The notes: generated from the sequence alone by a model not told the origin. 64,000 bases of DNA from Aphanothece sacrum FPU1 (GCF_003864295.1 NZ_BDQK01000017.1:186001-250000); one strand, 5' to 3'; positions 7,702 to 16,859 are shown, numbered from the stretch's first letter. Translations and numbers: made by a program.

Positions 7702-8970
7702 ATGACGACCCAATCTGAGTCCACTTCTGCGGGCGATACTCCGATTATATCTTCACAAGAAAACGGCAAGAAACCTACCTCTAGTTTGGTGACTTCTTCT
7801 CTAGAAAAATCAAATCCAGATGCTCAGTCTTTATCTGAACCCCTTCCTAAATCTTTCTATTTACAACAAGTGAAACCCTCTAATCCTTTATTACTGATAA
7901 CTTCAGCCGCTATCATGGGTCTGGGATTACTGTTGAAAATTTCTTGGATAGGGGTAACAGGAGCAATCGTAGCTCTGATCTTGTCTCTTCAAGTGATCTT
8001 ACCTTCTATCCGAGAATGGCTGATTCGTTATTTGACTCCTCAAGAACGAAGCTCTGTGAGCGGATTTGTGGTTTTTATCCTGTCTATAGCCGGATTAGCA
8101 CACTATTTGGGCATATATCAAAATATTAAAGGTTGGCTCAATCAGTTTAAATACGATGAATTTGGATCTTGGGCTGAATGGGTAGGGGCTTTAGGTCAAA
8201 TTATGATCGCTATTTTGGCGGTTTATATCGCTTGGGCCCAATATGTCATCTCCAAAGATTTAACCCTTCAACAAAACCTCATTACCCAACAACAGACCAT
8301 TGATACCTATTTTCAGGGAATTTCTGATTTAGTTCTCGATGGGGAAGGAATGCTCGAAGATTGGCCTCAAGAACGTTCTATTGCAGAAGGACGTACCGCA
8401 GCTATTCTCAGTAGTGTGGATGGGGCCGGAAAAGCTAAAATTCTCCGGTTTTTATCTCAATCTAAGTTATTAGTTCCTCTCATGCGAGATAGTCGTTTAG
8501 GACGACCCATGCTCGATGGTTCTGGAGGTTATGCCGAAGATCGTCCTTCTGGGGTACGGGTGATAAATTTGGGAGTAATGTTGGCTGGTGCTAACTTATC
8601 GGGACAAGATTTACGCTGGACAGAGTTGAGTGAGGCTAATATGGTTCGTGCTGACTTGAGTAATTGTGATCTGATTAAGGCTAATCTATCTCGGACGGTT
8701 CTTTATGATGCTAATCTCAAGGGGGCTGATCTTAGAGGGACTCGATTGTTTTATGGTTCGCTTCAAACCGCTAGTCCTCGCTCTCGTAGTGTATCACCAG
8801 ATTACGAAACAGGGGCTTATACGGGAGTTGTCCTGGAAAATGCTAATTTGAGTAAGGTTCAAAATCTCAGTGAGGAACAGCGTTATTATTGTTGTACTTG
8901 GGGAGGAGAACTGACCAGAGGAACAATTCCAGGAGGTTGTTACGACATTCCTAATAAATTAGGACGTTGA
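7702..8970 (+). CDS. Pentapeptide-repeat membrane protein
   Basis: The protein has 422 residues. Residues 1-55 are Ser/Thr-rich and disordered. Hydrophobic helices follow (two within about 66-100, one near 115-135, one near 155-175), then a cytoplasmic helical region, then pentapeptide repeats at about 290-350 (ANLSG, ANMVR, ADLSN, ANLSR, ANLKG, ADLRG) and one more near 380. Pentapeptide repeats form a right-handed beta helix and often mediate contacts. It directly follows the kinase gene and could be a partner or target; this is inferred from position only. Confidence 0.85.
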   Translation: MTTQSESTSAGDTPIISSQENGKKPTSSLVTSSLEKSNPDAQSLSEPLPKSFYLQQVKPSNPLLLITSAAIMGLGLLLKISWIGVTGAIVALILSLQVILPSIREWLIRYLTPQERSSVSGFVVFILSIAGLAHYLGIYQNIKGWLNQFKYDEFGSWAEWVGALGQIMIAILAVYIAWAQYVISKDLTLQQNLITQQQTIDTYFQGISDLVLDGEGMLEDWPQERSIAEGRTAAILSSVDGAGKAKILRFLSQSKLLVPLMRDSRLGRPMLDGSGGYAEDRPSGVRVINLGVMLAGANLSGQDLRWTELSEANMVRADLSNCDLIKANLSRTVLYDANLKGADLRGTRLFYGSLQTASPRSRSVSPDYETGAYTGVVLENANLSKVQNLSEEQRYYCCTWGGELTRGTIPGGCYDIPNKLGR

Positions 8971-9217
8971 TAGATAGCTTCGTATTGCATGGTCTGCGAT
9001 CACACTACAAGATAGGGATCACAATAGACGAACGGCGATCGCATAGGATCAAGAGATTATCGGCGATCGCATTAAGATCCCATACTTAATATTAAGACGA
9101 TGATGGTGAATAATAATCAATTGGGTGCGTTACATTTCATGCTTTGCACCCTACACTCGTCGGCGATCGCACTGAATTTGTTAGATTTCGTTCCTCCACA
9201 CGACCGACAAGATAGGT
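8971..9217. other. Intergenic region with three HIP1 octamers
   Basis: No gene is seen. HIP1 octamers (GCGATCGC) occur three times here, each preceded by G (near 9036, 9063 and 9163), in similar short contexts. HIP1 is the highly repeated palindrome typical of many cyanobacterial genomes. Confidence 0.6.
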
Positions 9218-9466
9218 TTACTTTTGATGATGCTCGACATAGGAACGCAGAACGGTATTAATCATCGTTTGGTAATTTTTACCTTGATTTTTAAACCAAT
9301 CCAAAATATCTTCGTCTATCCGAATTGAGATGGCTTTTTTGGCAGTAGGTTTGACCATTTTGGCGTTAGCCCAGAAATGCTCGTCGAGTTCGGGGATATC
9401 GGAGGTATCTATGGCGGAGTCGGGGATATTTTCGATTTCTTTAAGTCGTTCATCGGAGATAGTCAT
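9218..9466 (-). CDS. brnA: BrnA-type antitoxin
   Basis: The protein has 82 residues. Its middle, ELDEHFWANAKMV, followed by KKAISIRIDEDILDWFKNQG and YQTMINTVLRSYVEHH, matches BrnA, a ribbon-helix-helix-like antitoxin that binds BrnT and represses the shared promoter. It overlaps the 3' end of the brnT-like gene by 17 bases, the normal brnT-brnA order. The module looks intact. Confidence 0.88.
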   Translation of the reverse strand: MTISDERLKEIENIPDSAIDTSDIPELDEHFWANAKMVKPTAKKAISIRIDEDILDWFKNQGKNYQTMINTVLRSYVEHHQK

Positions 9467-9725
9467 TGTATTGTTTCCTTTCTTTGGGTGTGGCTTTTCG
9501 GGCGGAGATTAGACGAATTTTTCCGTTTCTGTCGGTATAGATTGCGGTGACGATAACAGTGCCCCGGATGGTGCCGATACCAATCTCTCGTATTTCGCCG
9601 TAGTCGGAACGGTCATCGATCGCGGTGAAGTAAATCCCTTGAAAGATTTCTTTGGCTTCTTCAAAGCTTATCCCGTGTTTTTGTTGATTCTGTCGATTTT
9701 TGTTTTCATCCCATTCAAAGTCCAT
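9450..9725 (-). CDS. brnT: BrnT-type ribonuclease toxin
   Basis: The start is chosen at 9725 (MDFEWDENKN, the usual BrnT beginning), giving 91 residues; an ATG at 9731 and a TTG at 9737 are alternatives. Family features are EWDENKN...KHGISFEEA, a middle acidic strand and RLISARKATPKERKQY at the end. BrnT is a RelE-like ribonuclease that blocks translation. It is the first gene of the pair and is followed by the overlapping brnA. Confidence 0.88.
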   Translation of the reverse strand: MDFEWDENKNRQNQQKHGISFEEAKEIFQGIYFTAIDDRSDYGEIREIGIGTIRGTVIVTAIYTDRNGKIRLISARKATPKERKQYNDYLR

Positions 9726-9847
9726 TAGCATACACAAAATGTATATACAATGATGATAACACGATTAATTCAAGAGGTGATACGACATCTAGATAAACCA
9801 AGCGATCGCAAACCTCAAAAGCTTACCAGAATAAGCTTTAGGATAGA

Positions 9848-9905
9848 GTGACATCCTCCCGACGCTAACTGCTAAGAGCAGTATAGCGCGGGCTTCCCCA
9901 TATCA
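9848..9905 (-). mobile_element. Right end of tnpB transposon (IS200/IS605 type)
   Basis: On the minus strand, just after the tnpB stop, comes GGGGAAGCCCGCGCT, a small hairpin, then GCGTCGGGAGGATGTCAC. This is the conserved right-end pattern of cyanobacterial IS200/IS605 elements and would form the 3' part of the omega RNA that guides TnpB. The same ending recurs at 21148-21196 and, inverted, at 11641-11656. Confidence 0.7.
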
Positions 9906-11150
9906 CTATGAGGCTTTCCTGTTTTTACGGGACGCTCTAGATACCTTTTTAGGGATATCCCCGATGACATCTTCCTCCACAGGCAGCTTGACCCCCAGTC
10001 CGAGGGCTGCAAGTCCACGTTGCTCAACAACCATAGCTGAAGCAACATCCCTATCGGTTAAAAAACCACAATGAGAACAATCATGTACTCGTTGAGACAG
10101 TTCTTTTTTACCAGTTACTACGCTACAATTGGGACATATTTGACTGGTAAAATTAGCGTCAACTTTCTCAAAATAAACATCTCGTTTCCAAGCAACGTGC
10201 TTCAATGATTCCAAAAAAACACCAAAACCCGCATCAAGAGTATGCTTGCATAGCATCCCTCTAGACATGGCTTTTAAGTTTAAATCCTCAGCAAAGATTA
10301 TGTTCGATTGGTCACAAAGATGATGAGCTACTTGATAATGAAAGTTTTTACGAGTGTTGTAAATATGTTCATGAAGTCTAGCTACTTTTTGAATAGCTTT
10401 AAGTCGATTTTTAGACCCTTTTTGTTTTTTGGCTAGTTTTCGTTGTAGCCATTTAAGCTTACTTTGAAGTTCGACAAAAAACTTGGGTCTAGCAATCAGT
10501 TCCCCAAGAGATGTGGCAATAAATTTCTCCAGCCCCAAATCAATACCCAAAGATTTTCCTTGAGGCTTTGCAGAAGGTATTTTGACATCTGATTGAATAC
10601 AAATGACAGCATACCAACCAGAAGCTTTTTTAACTATCTGAACTTGTTTAACGATAAATCCATCAGGAATAGGGCGGTGTAGATTAATTAGAACATCCCC
10701 TATTTTTGGGAGTTTTAATTGATACCCTGTTATCGGATTTTCCGTGAATTGAGGAAAATTAATTGAGCGAAACTGACCATATTTCTTAAAACGAGGAAAA
10801 CCAAAACTTCGTTTCCAGAAAAAGTTAAACGCTTTATCCAAACGACCCATAACCTCTTGCAATACCTGAGATTGAACTCGTTTAAGTTCTGGATATTGTT
10901 TTTTAGCTATTGTTAAGGCTTTTTTCTGTTTATAATAGTCGGGAAAGGGCTGGTGAGCAGGTATGATATATTCAGAATGAAGACTACAAGCGTTAACCTG
11001 ACATTTACGAGAATTTATCCATTCTTTTCTTTCTGCCAAGGCGTAATTATAAACACCTCGACAAATTTCTAGCCATTCAAGCAATTCTTTCTCTTGACTG
11101 GCATCAGGATAAATTCGATAAGCGTAGTTAAGGTTTAACACTTTTATCAA
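9906..11150 (-). CDS. tnpB: TnpB, RNA-guided nuclease of an IS200/IS605 element
   Basis: The protein has 414 residues, normal for TnpB. An N-terminal helical domain begins YAYRIYPDASQEKELLEWL. The RuvC-like core has GIDLGLEKF (first Asp, near 200), IIFAEDLNLKAM (Glu, near 290), a CPNC...CSHC zinc ribbon and TDRDVASA (third Asp, near 368). All catalytic residues are present. No tnpA is adjacent, so this is a solo tnpB element. TnpB proteins cut DNA under guidance of an RNA from the element's right end; here that RNA would come from about 9848-10000, minus strand. Confidence 0.93.
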   Translation of the reverse strand: MIKVLNLNYAYRIYPDASQEKELLEWLEICRGVYNYALAERKEWINSRKCQVNACSLHSEYIIPAHQPFPDYYKQKKALTIAKKQYPELKRVQSQVLQEVMGRLDKAFNFFWKRSFGFPRFKKYGQFRSINFPQFTENPITGYQLKLPKIGDVLINLHRPIPDGFIVKQVQIVKKASGWYAVICIQSDVKIPSAKPQGKSLGIDLGLEKFIATSLGELIARPKFFVELQSKLKWLQRKLAKKQKGSKNRLKAIQKVARLHEHIYNTRKNFHYQVAHHLCDQSNIIFAEDLNLKAMSRGMLCKHTLDAGFGVFLESLKHVAWKRDVYFEKVDANFTSQICPNCSVVTGKKELSQRVHDCSHCGFLTDRDVASAMVVEQRGLAALGLGVKLPVEEDVIGDIPKKVSRASRKNRKAS

Positions 11151-11256
11151 CTGAACACATTTTCCATATTATAAAATACTTAGGGGATAATTGTCAATCC
11201 CTAGAAAGAAATCATGTACAATAATCACAAGCTTTGTTGTCAATCTCGGCCCCTGC

Positions 11257-11300
11257 TCTCATCCCGACACCGACCGAAGCGGTACGGTGCGGGGCTTCTC
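11257..11300 (-). mobile_element. Second IS200/IS605-like right-end relic
   Basis: On the minus strand the sequence reads GAAGCCCCGCACCGT, a hairpin ACCG...CGGT, then GTCGGGATGAGAG. It resembles the right end at 9848-9905 but lies upstream of tnpB in the same orientation, so it is probably the remnant of another element. Confidence 0.5.
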
Positions 11301-11308
11301 GCAGGGCA

Positions 11309-11345
11309 AGCTAAACTTAGTTTGTTGACTAAACTAAGTTTAGCT
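11309..11345. repeat. Perfect 15-bp stem palindrome
   Basis: AGCTAAACTTAGTTT, a 7-base loop, then AAACTAAGTTTAGCT. It sits between the tnpB start and the next element end. It may be a subterminal hairpin of a transposon relic. Confidence 0.65.
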
Positions 11346-11348
11346 CAG

Positions 11349-11420
11349 TTAACCGATCACATCACTTTTTAAATTATTGTTTAATAGCAATTTTAAGGTT
11401 TCATCTAAATCTTTTAACAT
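11349..11420 (-). pseudogene. N-terminal remnant, possibly of a DUF4255 gene
   Basis: A 23-residue frame MLKDLDETLKLLLNNNLKSD is preceded by AGGAG at good spacing. Its start resembles that of DUF4255 (contractile-injection/phage-like) proteins. The frame ends at the repeat-rich segment beside the transposon, so the rest of the gene is missing. This is a tentative call from a very short match. Confidence 0.35.
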
Positions 11421-11483
11421 CGCTTTAACTCCTTTTGGCTAAAGTATCATAGTAATTAGTCACCGCAATTTCGTTATATAAAA

Positions 11484-11504
11484 TTTAGATGCGTATTAGC
11501 TTAT
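11484..11504. repeat. Solo terminal repeat of the 60817 MITE family
   Basis: TTTAGATGCGTATTAGCTTA resembles the outer end of the element at 60817-60928. It directly abuts the MITE at 11503-11628. Confidence 0.45.
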
Positions 11505-11628
11505 AAGTAGTCGGACATAAATAAACAATACTATGTTAAGAAATGTAACTAGGTTGTAACCCCTCTCGGGCGCTCCGGCGCTCCCCTGCTCACTTCACCG
11601 TAACGTTTATTTTTGTCCAGGTACTTAC
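11503..11628. repeat. MITE family A, copy 1
   Basis: About 126 bp with imperfect terminal inverted repeats: left AAGTAGTCGGACATAAATAA, right (reverse complement) AAGTACCTGGACAAAAATAA. An almost identical inverted copy lies at 58141-58274 and differs chiefly by one extra GCTCC-type unit in the GC-rich centre. No coding capacity is seen. Confidence 0.85.
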
Positions 11629-11640
11629 CCTTGGGTTAGG

Positions 11641-11656
11641 GTCGGGAGGATGTCAC
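11641..11656 (+). mobile_element. Inverted right-end tail of an IS200/IS605-like element
   Basis: GTCGGGAGGATGTCAC is the exact reverse complement of 9848-9863. It overlaps the stop codon of the ABC permease gene, so the tail abuts that gene. Confidence 0.7.
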
Positions 11657-12558
11657 GCTCTTTCGACAATAAAGGGCATGGCTAAACGATAAAAAATCCA
11701 TCCTAATAATAGACTAATAATGGCAATCACACTAGCTATCCAAAACCCTAAAACTTGAGAAACTTCTCCTGTGGTTGCTAAATCTCTAGTAGTTACTAAT
11801 AGAGGAGTAACAGGGTTTAGCTTAAGTAAGATTCGCCAAAAACCCTGAGAAGGCATGGGATAAATAACTGGAGTAATGAATAACCAACCTTGAATAATAT
11901 AGGTCATGAATTTACTAACATCACCATATAAACAAGATAATGGCCCAATTAACAAACCAACTCCGACAGCTAACATAAGTAAATGAATAAAGGCAACAGG
12001 AGCAAGTAATAAACTCCAAGTGACTGGTATTTTAAACCAAATAAAAAAGAACACAACAGGAATCAATTGGATAGCAAAATTAAATATAATTTGCCCTATC
12101 TTAGAGATAACAAAAGCTTCAGGAGGAACTTTTAATTTTGTTAAAATTGCTTTAGCCGTTCGAGATGCCCCCATCATACTATTGAGAGTTTGAGTAAACG
12201 TTTGCCACAAGGTCATACTAAAAATAACAAAAACCGGATAAGGTATACTCGTTTCTCCTAAATTCAGTATTTTCGCCTCTCTGAGAAAGGTTAAACCTGC
12301 AGCAGTCACTAATGGAGGAATAAACGCCCAAATAATGCCTAATAAAGATTGACGATATTGTGCCTGAATATCCCGTTTAAGAAGTTGCCAAGCTAAATCT
12401 CGTGATGAGAGCAAATCCGCCCACATTTCCTGAAAAAGTTGAAGTGGATGCCTTAAACGACTCTCAGGTTCATAAACAACCACAGGCATCGGTTTTTGAG
12501 GTTTAACCTCATATAAGTTAGACTCTGTGTGAGAATGATTTGGATTTGTCTGACTCAT
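11653..12558 (-). CDS. ABC-2 type polysaccharide/lipid export permease
   Basis: The protein has 301 residues. A cytoplasmic N-terminus with SRDLAWQLLKRDIQAQYRQS (the amphipathic lead-in typical of Wzm/KpsM/TagG permeases) is followed by six hydrophobic segments; the first begins LLGIIWAFIPPLVTA. Such permeases export O-antigen, capsule or teichoic-like polymers with an ATPase usually encoded next door. Here the downstream neighbour is transposon debris and no ATPase gene is visible in the window, so the pair may have been separated or the ATPase lies elsewhere. Confidence 0.85.
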   Translation of the reverse strand: MSQTNPNHSHTESNLYEVKPQKPMPVVVYEPESRLRHPLQLFQEMWADLLSSRDLAWQLLKRDIQAQYRQSLLGIIWAFIPPLVTAAGLTFLREAKILNLGETSIPYPVFVIFSMTLWQTFTQTLNSMMGASRTAKAILTKLKVPPEAFVISKIGQIIFNFAIQLIPVVFFFIWFKIPVTWSLLLAPVAFIHLLMLAVGVGLLIGPLSCLYGDVSKFMTYIIQGWLFITPVIYPMPSQGFWRILLKLNPVTPLLVTTRDLATTGEVSQVLGFWIASVIAIISLLLGWIFYRLAMPFIVERA

Positions 12559-12607
12559 TTTAGATTGGGTATAACATTTAGGTTTATTAATGGTTTTATC
12601 ATAGATT

Positions 12608-13264
12608 TTAACCTAGTCCAACTGAAGGGCAAAGATCAGCTAAATCACAAGCTTGACAATTAGGATTACGCGCTTTACAAATAGCCCGGCCATGATAAAT
12701 TATCCTAATAGAAAAATTTTCCCAGTCAGCTTGAGGTAATAATACCATTAAGTCTTTTTCTATCTTAACCGGATCAGTGGCTTCAGTCAGCCTTAAACGC
12801 CCACTTAACCGTTTAACATGGGTATCTACTGTCACCCCTTCATTAATCCCAAATCCGTGAGATAGCACCACATTAGCTGTTTTTCGAGCAACACCAGGGA
12901 GAGTCAATAATTTTTCCATTTGTTGGGGAATTTTCCCCTCAAATTCCTGAACAATTTTCTGACAAGCTCCTTGAATATTTTTAGCTTTATTACGATAAAA
13001 TCCGGTAGAACGAATCAAAGTTTCTAATTCTTCCCTATCAGCTTGAGCTAAAGAGGTCGCATCAGGAAATCGAGCAAATAGCCCAGGAGTAACCTTATTA
13101 ACTCGTTCATCTGTACATTGTGCTGAAAGAATTGTCGCTACTAAAAGTTGTACCTGATTTTCATAAGTTAGGCTACAAGTTGCATCAGGATAAAGCCGTT
13201 TGAGAATCTGTAAAATCTCTAAAGCTCGTTGTTTTTTAGGAGGCCATTTGCGGATAATAGGCAT
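12608..13264 (-). CDS. nth: Endonuclease III (base-excision DNA glycosylase/AP lyase)
   Basis: This 218-residue protein is of normal length. Motifs are ILSAQCTDERVN (N-terminal helix), the helix-hairpin-helix LPGVARKTANVVLSHGFG with the catalytic lysine, VDTHVKRLSGRL with the catalytic Asp, and a C-terminal 4Fe-4S site C-x6-C-x2-C-x5-C (CKARNPNCQACDLADLC). It removes oxidised pyrimidines and nicks the abasic site. Its start codon overlaps the rseP stop by one base, so the two genes are translationally coupled. Confidence 0.95.
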   Translation of the reverse strand: MPIIRKWPPKKQRALEILQILKRLYPDATCSLTYENQVQLLVATILSAQCTDERVNKVTPGLFARFPDATSLAQADREELETLIRSTGFYRNKAKNIQGACQKIVQEFEGKIPQQMEKLLTLPGVARKTANVVLSHGFGINEGVTVDTHVKRLSGRLRLTEATDPVKIEKDLMVLLPQADWENFSIRIIYHGRAICKARNPNCQACDLADLCPSVGLG

Positions 13265-14349
13265 TACAATCCGATTTGTTGAATCAATTGTTGAAAAATC
13301 GCTAAATTAACCGTGTCACGAACAATTAAAAACACTCCTAAACTCAACAGAAGCACTAATCCTGTCTGCATAATATTCTCTTGGATTTTATTAGGCAAGG
13401 GTTTTCCCCACAAAGCTTCCACGAGTAAAAATGCCAATTGACCGCCATCAAGAGCAGGTAAAGGCAAAATATTAATAATGGCTAAGTTAATACTAATTAA
13501 TGCCCCAAATTGAAACAAATTACCGGCATCATGACTAGCAATATTGGCTCCATATTCTACAATTTTGACTGGGCCAGCTACTTGTTGAACATTTTCTTGA
13601 AAATTACTGATCAGTTGCCAAAAACCTTTAACGGTCAAAATAGCTAAGTTCTGATAAGTATCTGCACCATAAGTTAAAGCTTCTAGAAAATTATGTGCCT
13701 GATTTAACTTAATATTTGGTAGAAGTGCCACCCCAATTTTTCCTTGTCCTTGTTCATTTGCTTGAGGTGTAACTGTCAAAGTTAAAGAACTTTCTTCTCT
13801 TTTCACCTCAAAAGTCAAAGGTTTATTAACAGAAGTTTGGACGATTTCAATAAAAGAAGTCGTAGCCTCAGGAAACTTATTTAATGATTGGTTATTGACC
13901 CCTAAAATGATGTCTCCTGGTTCAATTCCTGCTACCATAGCAGCCGAAGCCGGATCAACTTTGGGTATCACTAATCCTGGTTGTATTTCTTGAATGCCAA
14001 CCGTTCCTGCTTGTCCTACTAACAGAAAATAAGCAAAAATTAAATTAGCAATGACTCCCGCACTAATAACGATCGCCCGATCTAAAATCGGACGGTTACT
14101 TAATAAATTGGGGTCATTTGGGACAATATTACTTTGGGGATCATCGTCAGGAAATCCCACATATCCCCCTAAAGGAAAAGCACGAAGGGCATATTCTGTC
14201 TGTGACCCTTGATATTTCAGTAAAATAGGGCCAAAACCAATAGAAAATCGATTAACATGGATACCTTGCAGTCTAGCTGCGGCAAAGTGACCTAATTCAT
14301 GAACAACAATTAATAGGGCTAAAACAGCGATCGCGGCCAAAACTGACAT
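13264..14349 (-). CDS. rseP: RIP zinc metalloprotease RseP (site-2 protease)
   Basis: This 361-residue membrane protease has HELGH at 18-22 in the first transmembrane helix, a PDZ domain at roughly 120-205 (VAGIEPGDIILGVN), and the NILPLPALDGGQL motif near 292-304 with the third zinc ligand Asp. Site-2 proteases cleave membrane anti-sigma factors and clear signal peptides. It is followed by nth with a one-base overlap. The gene is intact. Confidence 0.93.
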   Translation of the reverse strand: MSVLAAIAVLALLIVVHELGHFAAARLQGIHVNRFSIGFGPILLKYQGSQTEYALRAFPLGGYVGFPDDDPQSNIVPNDPNLLSNRPILDRAIVISAGVIANLIFAYFLLVGQAGTVGIQEIQPGLVIPKVDPASAAMVAGIEPGDIILGVNNQSLNKFPEATTSFIEIVQTSVNKPLTFEVKREESSLTLTVTPQANEQGQGKIGVALLPNIKLNQAHNFLEALTYGADTYQNLAILTVKGFWQLISNFQENVQQVAGPVKIVEYGANIASHDAGNLFQFGALISINLAIINILPLPALDGGQLAFLLVEALWGKPLPNKIQENIMQTGLVLLLSLGVFLIVRDTVNLAIFQQLIQQIGL

Positions 14350-14496
14350 AATAAACTACTAAATAATAAATGGGATTTTTTACCATTGTGTCGGTTTTTT
14401 GATCATATAACAATCTTTTAGCCTCTGGCTTTTCTCGTTCGTCAAAATCACCAGCCTAAAAGGTTGTAATCTCCAACTATTTATATATTATTGTCC

Positions 14497-15342
14497 ATGA
14501 GTCGAACTTATCAAACTACGGGAATTATTTTAAAAGGAATGCCCATTGGAGAAGCAGATCGCCTATTAACAATTCTTTCGCCAGAATTTGGCTTAATTCG
14601 CGCTGTGGCACCAGGGGCCAGAAAACACCAATCTAAACTGCGGGGACGGTGTGAATTATTCGTGGTCAATAATTTTTTAATTGCTAAAGGGCGATCACTT
14701 GATAAAATTACTCAAGCCGATATTTTGCAATCTTATCCAGGATTAACGAAAAATTTAGGGAAATTAGCAGGAAGTCAATATTTAGCCGAAGTAGTATTAT
14801 GTTTGGCCTTAAGCGAACAGCCTCAAAGCGAATTGTATCAAGTCCTAAACGAACATCTACGACGTTTAGAACAAATGTCAGAAAAGCAAAGTTTACATGG
14901 TCATTTAGCCCATGGGATCTTTCATTTATTAGCGATCGCCGGTATGGTACCGGAAGTACAACGTTGTTGTCTCACCCAAGAAACCATAGTTGGGAATTTT
15001 ACAGATGCTAAGTGGAGAGTCGGTTTTAGTTTTGAAGCGGGAGGACTGATTAATTTATCAACCCGTGAAACCATCGCACAAACAGTTAAACTATCTATTA
15101 TTGCTCCAAGTGCCTGGACTTTACCCCTGATTAATCATCAACTAGGTTCCTTAGAATTAAGCTTGTTACAACAACTAAACCTCTCTTCTTTACCACAATT
15201 TGAGGAAGAAGCGGTTGCTTATGAGGAGTCTGTGACTTGGGTTAGAGTGGAACACTTGCTCAGAGAGTATGCCCAATACCATCTAGGCCGTTCTTTTCGC
15301 GCAGCTACCCTCGTAGATACTTTATCAGAGTTAGAGTTTTAA
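14497..15342 (+). CDS. recO: DNA repair protein RecO
   Basis: The ATG at 14497 ([14 protein letters not shown]) is preferred over the in-frame TTG at 14491, giving 281 residues. The N-terminal OB-fold runs through [24 protein letters not shown]; a helical C-terminal domain follows. RecO binds single-stranded DNA and, with RecR, loads RecA in gap repair. It is divergent from rseP and is followed 46 bases on by the MFS gene. Confidence 0.92.
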   Translation: MSRTYQTTGIILKGMPIGEADRLLTILSPEFGLIRAVAPGARKHQSKLRGRCELFVVNNFLIAKGRSLDKITQADILQSYPGLTKNLGKLAGSQYLAEVVLCLALSEQPQSELYQVLNEHLRRLEQMSEKQSLHGHLAHGIFHLLAIAGMVPEVQRCCLTQETIVGNFTDAKWRVGFSFEAGGLINLSTRETIAQTVKLSIIAPSAWTLPLINHQLGSLELSLLQQLNLSSLPQFEEEAVAYEESVTWVRVEHLLREYAQYHLGRSFRAATLVDTLSELEF

Positions 15343-15388
15343 GGTTTAATAAAAATTGTGTAATTTCTGACAAACCCTAACCAAAAAT

Positions 15389-16849
15389 ATGACCGTTTCC
15401 CAATCCGAGTCAACCCCATCGGTTCCCGATGAATCGGCAGAATTGTCTAATAAAACTCCTTTATCTACTCCTATGGATCGTCAGCCTCCTCCTCCTCCTA
15501 TTCCAACTCCCAGACAGGGATTTGCCGCCGTTTTAGAGAATCCTCGCTTTCTCATTCTCTGGACAGGACAAGTATTTTCCCAATTAGCGGATAAAGTCTA
15601 TCTAGTCTTAATGATCGCTTTAATTGCAGGCCATTTTCAAGGGGAAAATCAGCCTATTAGTGGTTGGGTATCCGCGATTATGATTACTTTTACAATTCCA
15701 GCAATTTTATTTGGAACTTTGGCAGGGGTTTATGTTGATCGTTGGCCCAAAAAAGAGGTATTAGTAATTTCTAATCTTGTTCGCGCTGTATTGGTTTTTA
15801 TTATTCCTCCTTTACTTTGGTTATCTCAAGACAAAACTATTGCTTTATCGGTAAATTGGCTGCCAATTTGGTTACGAAGATGGCACTCTCACACTCAAGA
15901 TATATTTTTCTTGCCGGTCGGTTTTTTGATTTTATTAATTCTCAGTTTTATTGATTCAACTATCACTCAATTTTTTGCACCTGCTGAACAAGTGACTATT
16001 CCTTTAGTAGTTAAACGTCGTCACTTACTATCAGCTAATTCTTTGTTTACTACTACTATGATGGCCATGACTATTGTCGGTTTTGCCATTGGAGAACCTT
16101 TATTAGAAGTCTCAGCAAGATTAGCCGAATTTTGGGGATTTTCCTGGGAAGAAGGAAAATCATTTGTTGTAGGTGCAGCTTATTCTATTTCGGGATTAAT
16201 GTTATTGTTACTCCGCACAGGAGAAAAAGCAAAACATTATCAAAAAGAACGTCCTCATGTATTTGATGATATTAAAGATGGTATTCGTTATTTAGGTAGT
16301 AATTATCGGGTTCGTAATGCCTTATTTCAATTGGTCATTCTCTTTTCTATCTTTGCCGCTTTGTCAGTTTTGGCCGTACGGATGGCTGAAACAATTCCAG
16401 GTATGAAAGCAGAACAATTTGGCTTTTTGTTAGCAGGTGGCGGTTTAGGAATGGCTTTAGGAGCAGGAATTTTAGGGAATTGGGGCCAAAAATTTCGTCA
16501 CAGTCAATTGGGTTTATTAGGTTCTTTCGGAATGGCAGTTTCTTTGTTTGGGTTATCTGTCTCTACTAATAGTCTTTGGTCAACTTTAATTATGACTACT
16601 TTTTTAGGTTTATTTGCCGCTTTTATCGGTGTTCCCATGCAAACCACCATTCAGGCAGAAACTCCAGTTCAAATGCGTGGTAAGGTGTTTGGATTACAAA
16701 ATAATGCGGTTAATATTGCTCTTTCTTTACCCTTAGTTTTGGCCGGTATTGCTGAAACTTTATTTGGTTTACAATCTGTTTTATTAGCTTTAGCTGCATT
16801 AGCAATTTTGGGGGGTGTTTTAACTTGGTATATGGGAGATCATCAATAA
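15389..16849 (+). CDS. MFS transporter (DUF894/enterobactin-exporter-like)
   Basis: The protein has 486 residues. A Pro-rich N-terminal tail (about 1-42) precedes a full set of roughly ten to twelve hydrophobic helices. MFS features include FLILWTGQVFSQLADKVYLV in helix 1 and GVYVDRWPKKEVLVISNLVRA, the loop 2-3 DRxxKK motif. A hydrophilic insertion is present near 130-165. Its substrate is unknown; related proteins export siderophores, drugs or metals. It may be cotranscribed with recO. Confidence 0.88.
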   Translation: MTVSQSESTPSVPDESAELSNKTPLSTPMDRQPPPPPIPTPRQGFAAVLENPRFLILWTGQVFSQLADKVYLVLMIALIAGHFQGENQPISGWVSAIMITFTIPAILFGTLAGVYVDRWPKKEVLVISNLVRAVLVFIIPPLLWLSQDKTIALSVNWLPIWLRRWHSHTQDIFFLPVGFLILLILSFIDSTITQFFAPAEQVTIPLVVKRRHLLSANSLFTTTMMAMTIVGFAIGEPLLEVSARLAEFWGFSWEEGKSFVVGAAYSISGLMLLLLRTGEKAKHYQKERPHVFDDIKDGIRYLGSNYRVRNALFQLVILFSIFAALSVLAVRMAETIPGMKAEQFGFLLAGGGLGMALGAGILGNWGQKFRHSQLGLLGSFGMAVSLFGLSVSTNSLWSTLIMTTFLGLFAAFIGVPMQTTIQAETPVQMRGKVFGLQNNAVNIALSLPLVLAGIAETLFGLQSVLLALAALAILGGVLTWYMGDHQ

Positions 16850-16859
16850 ACCATTTCCG

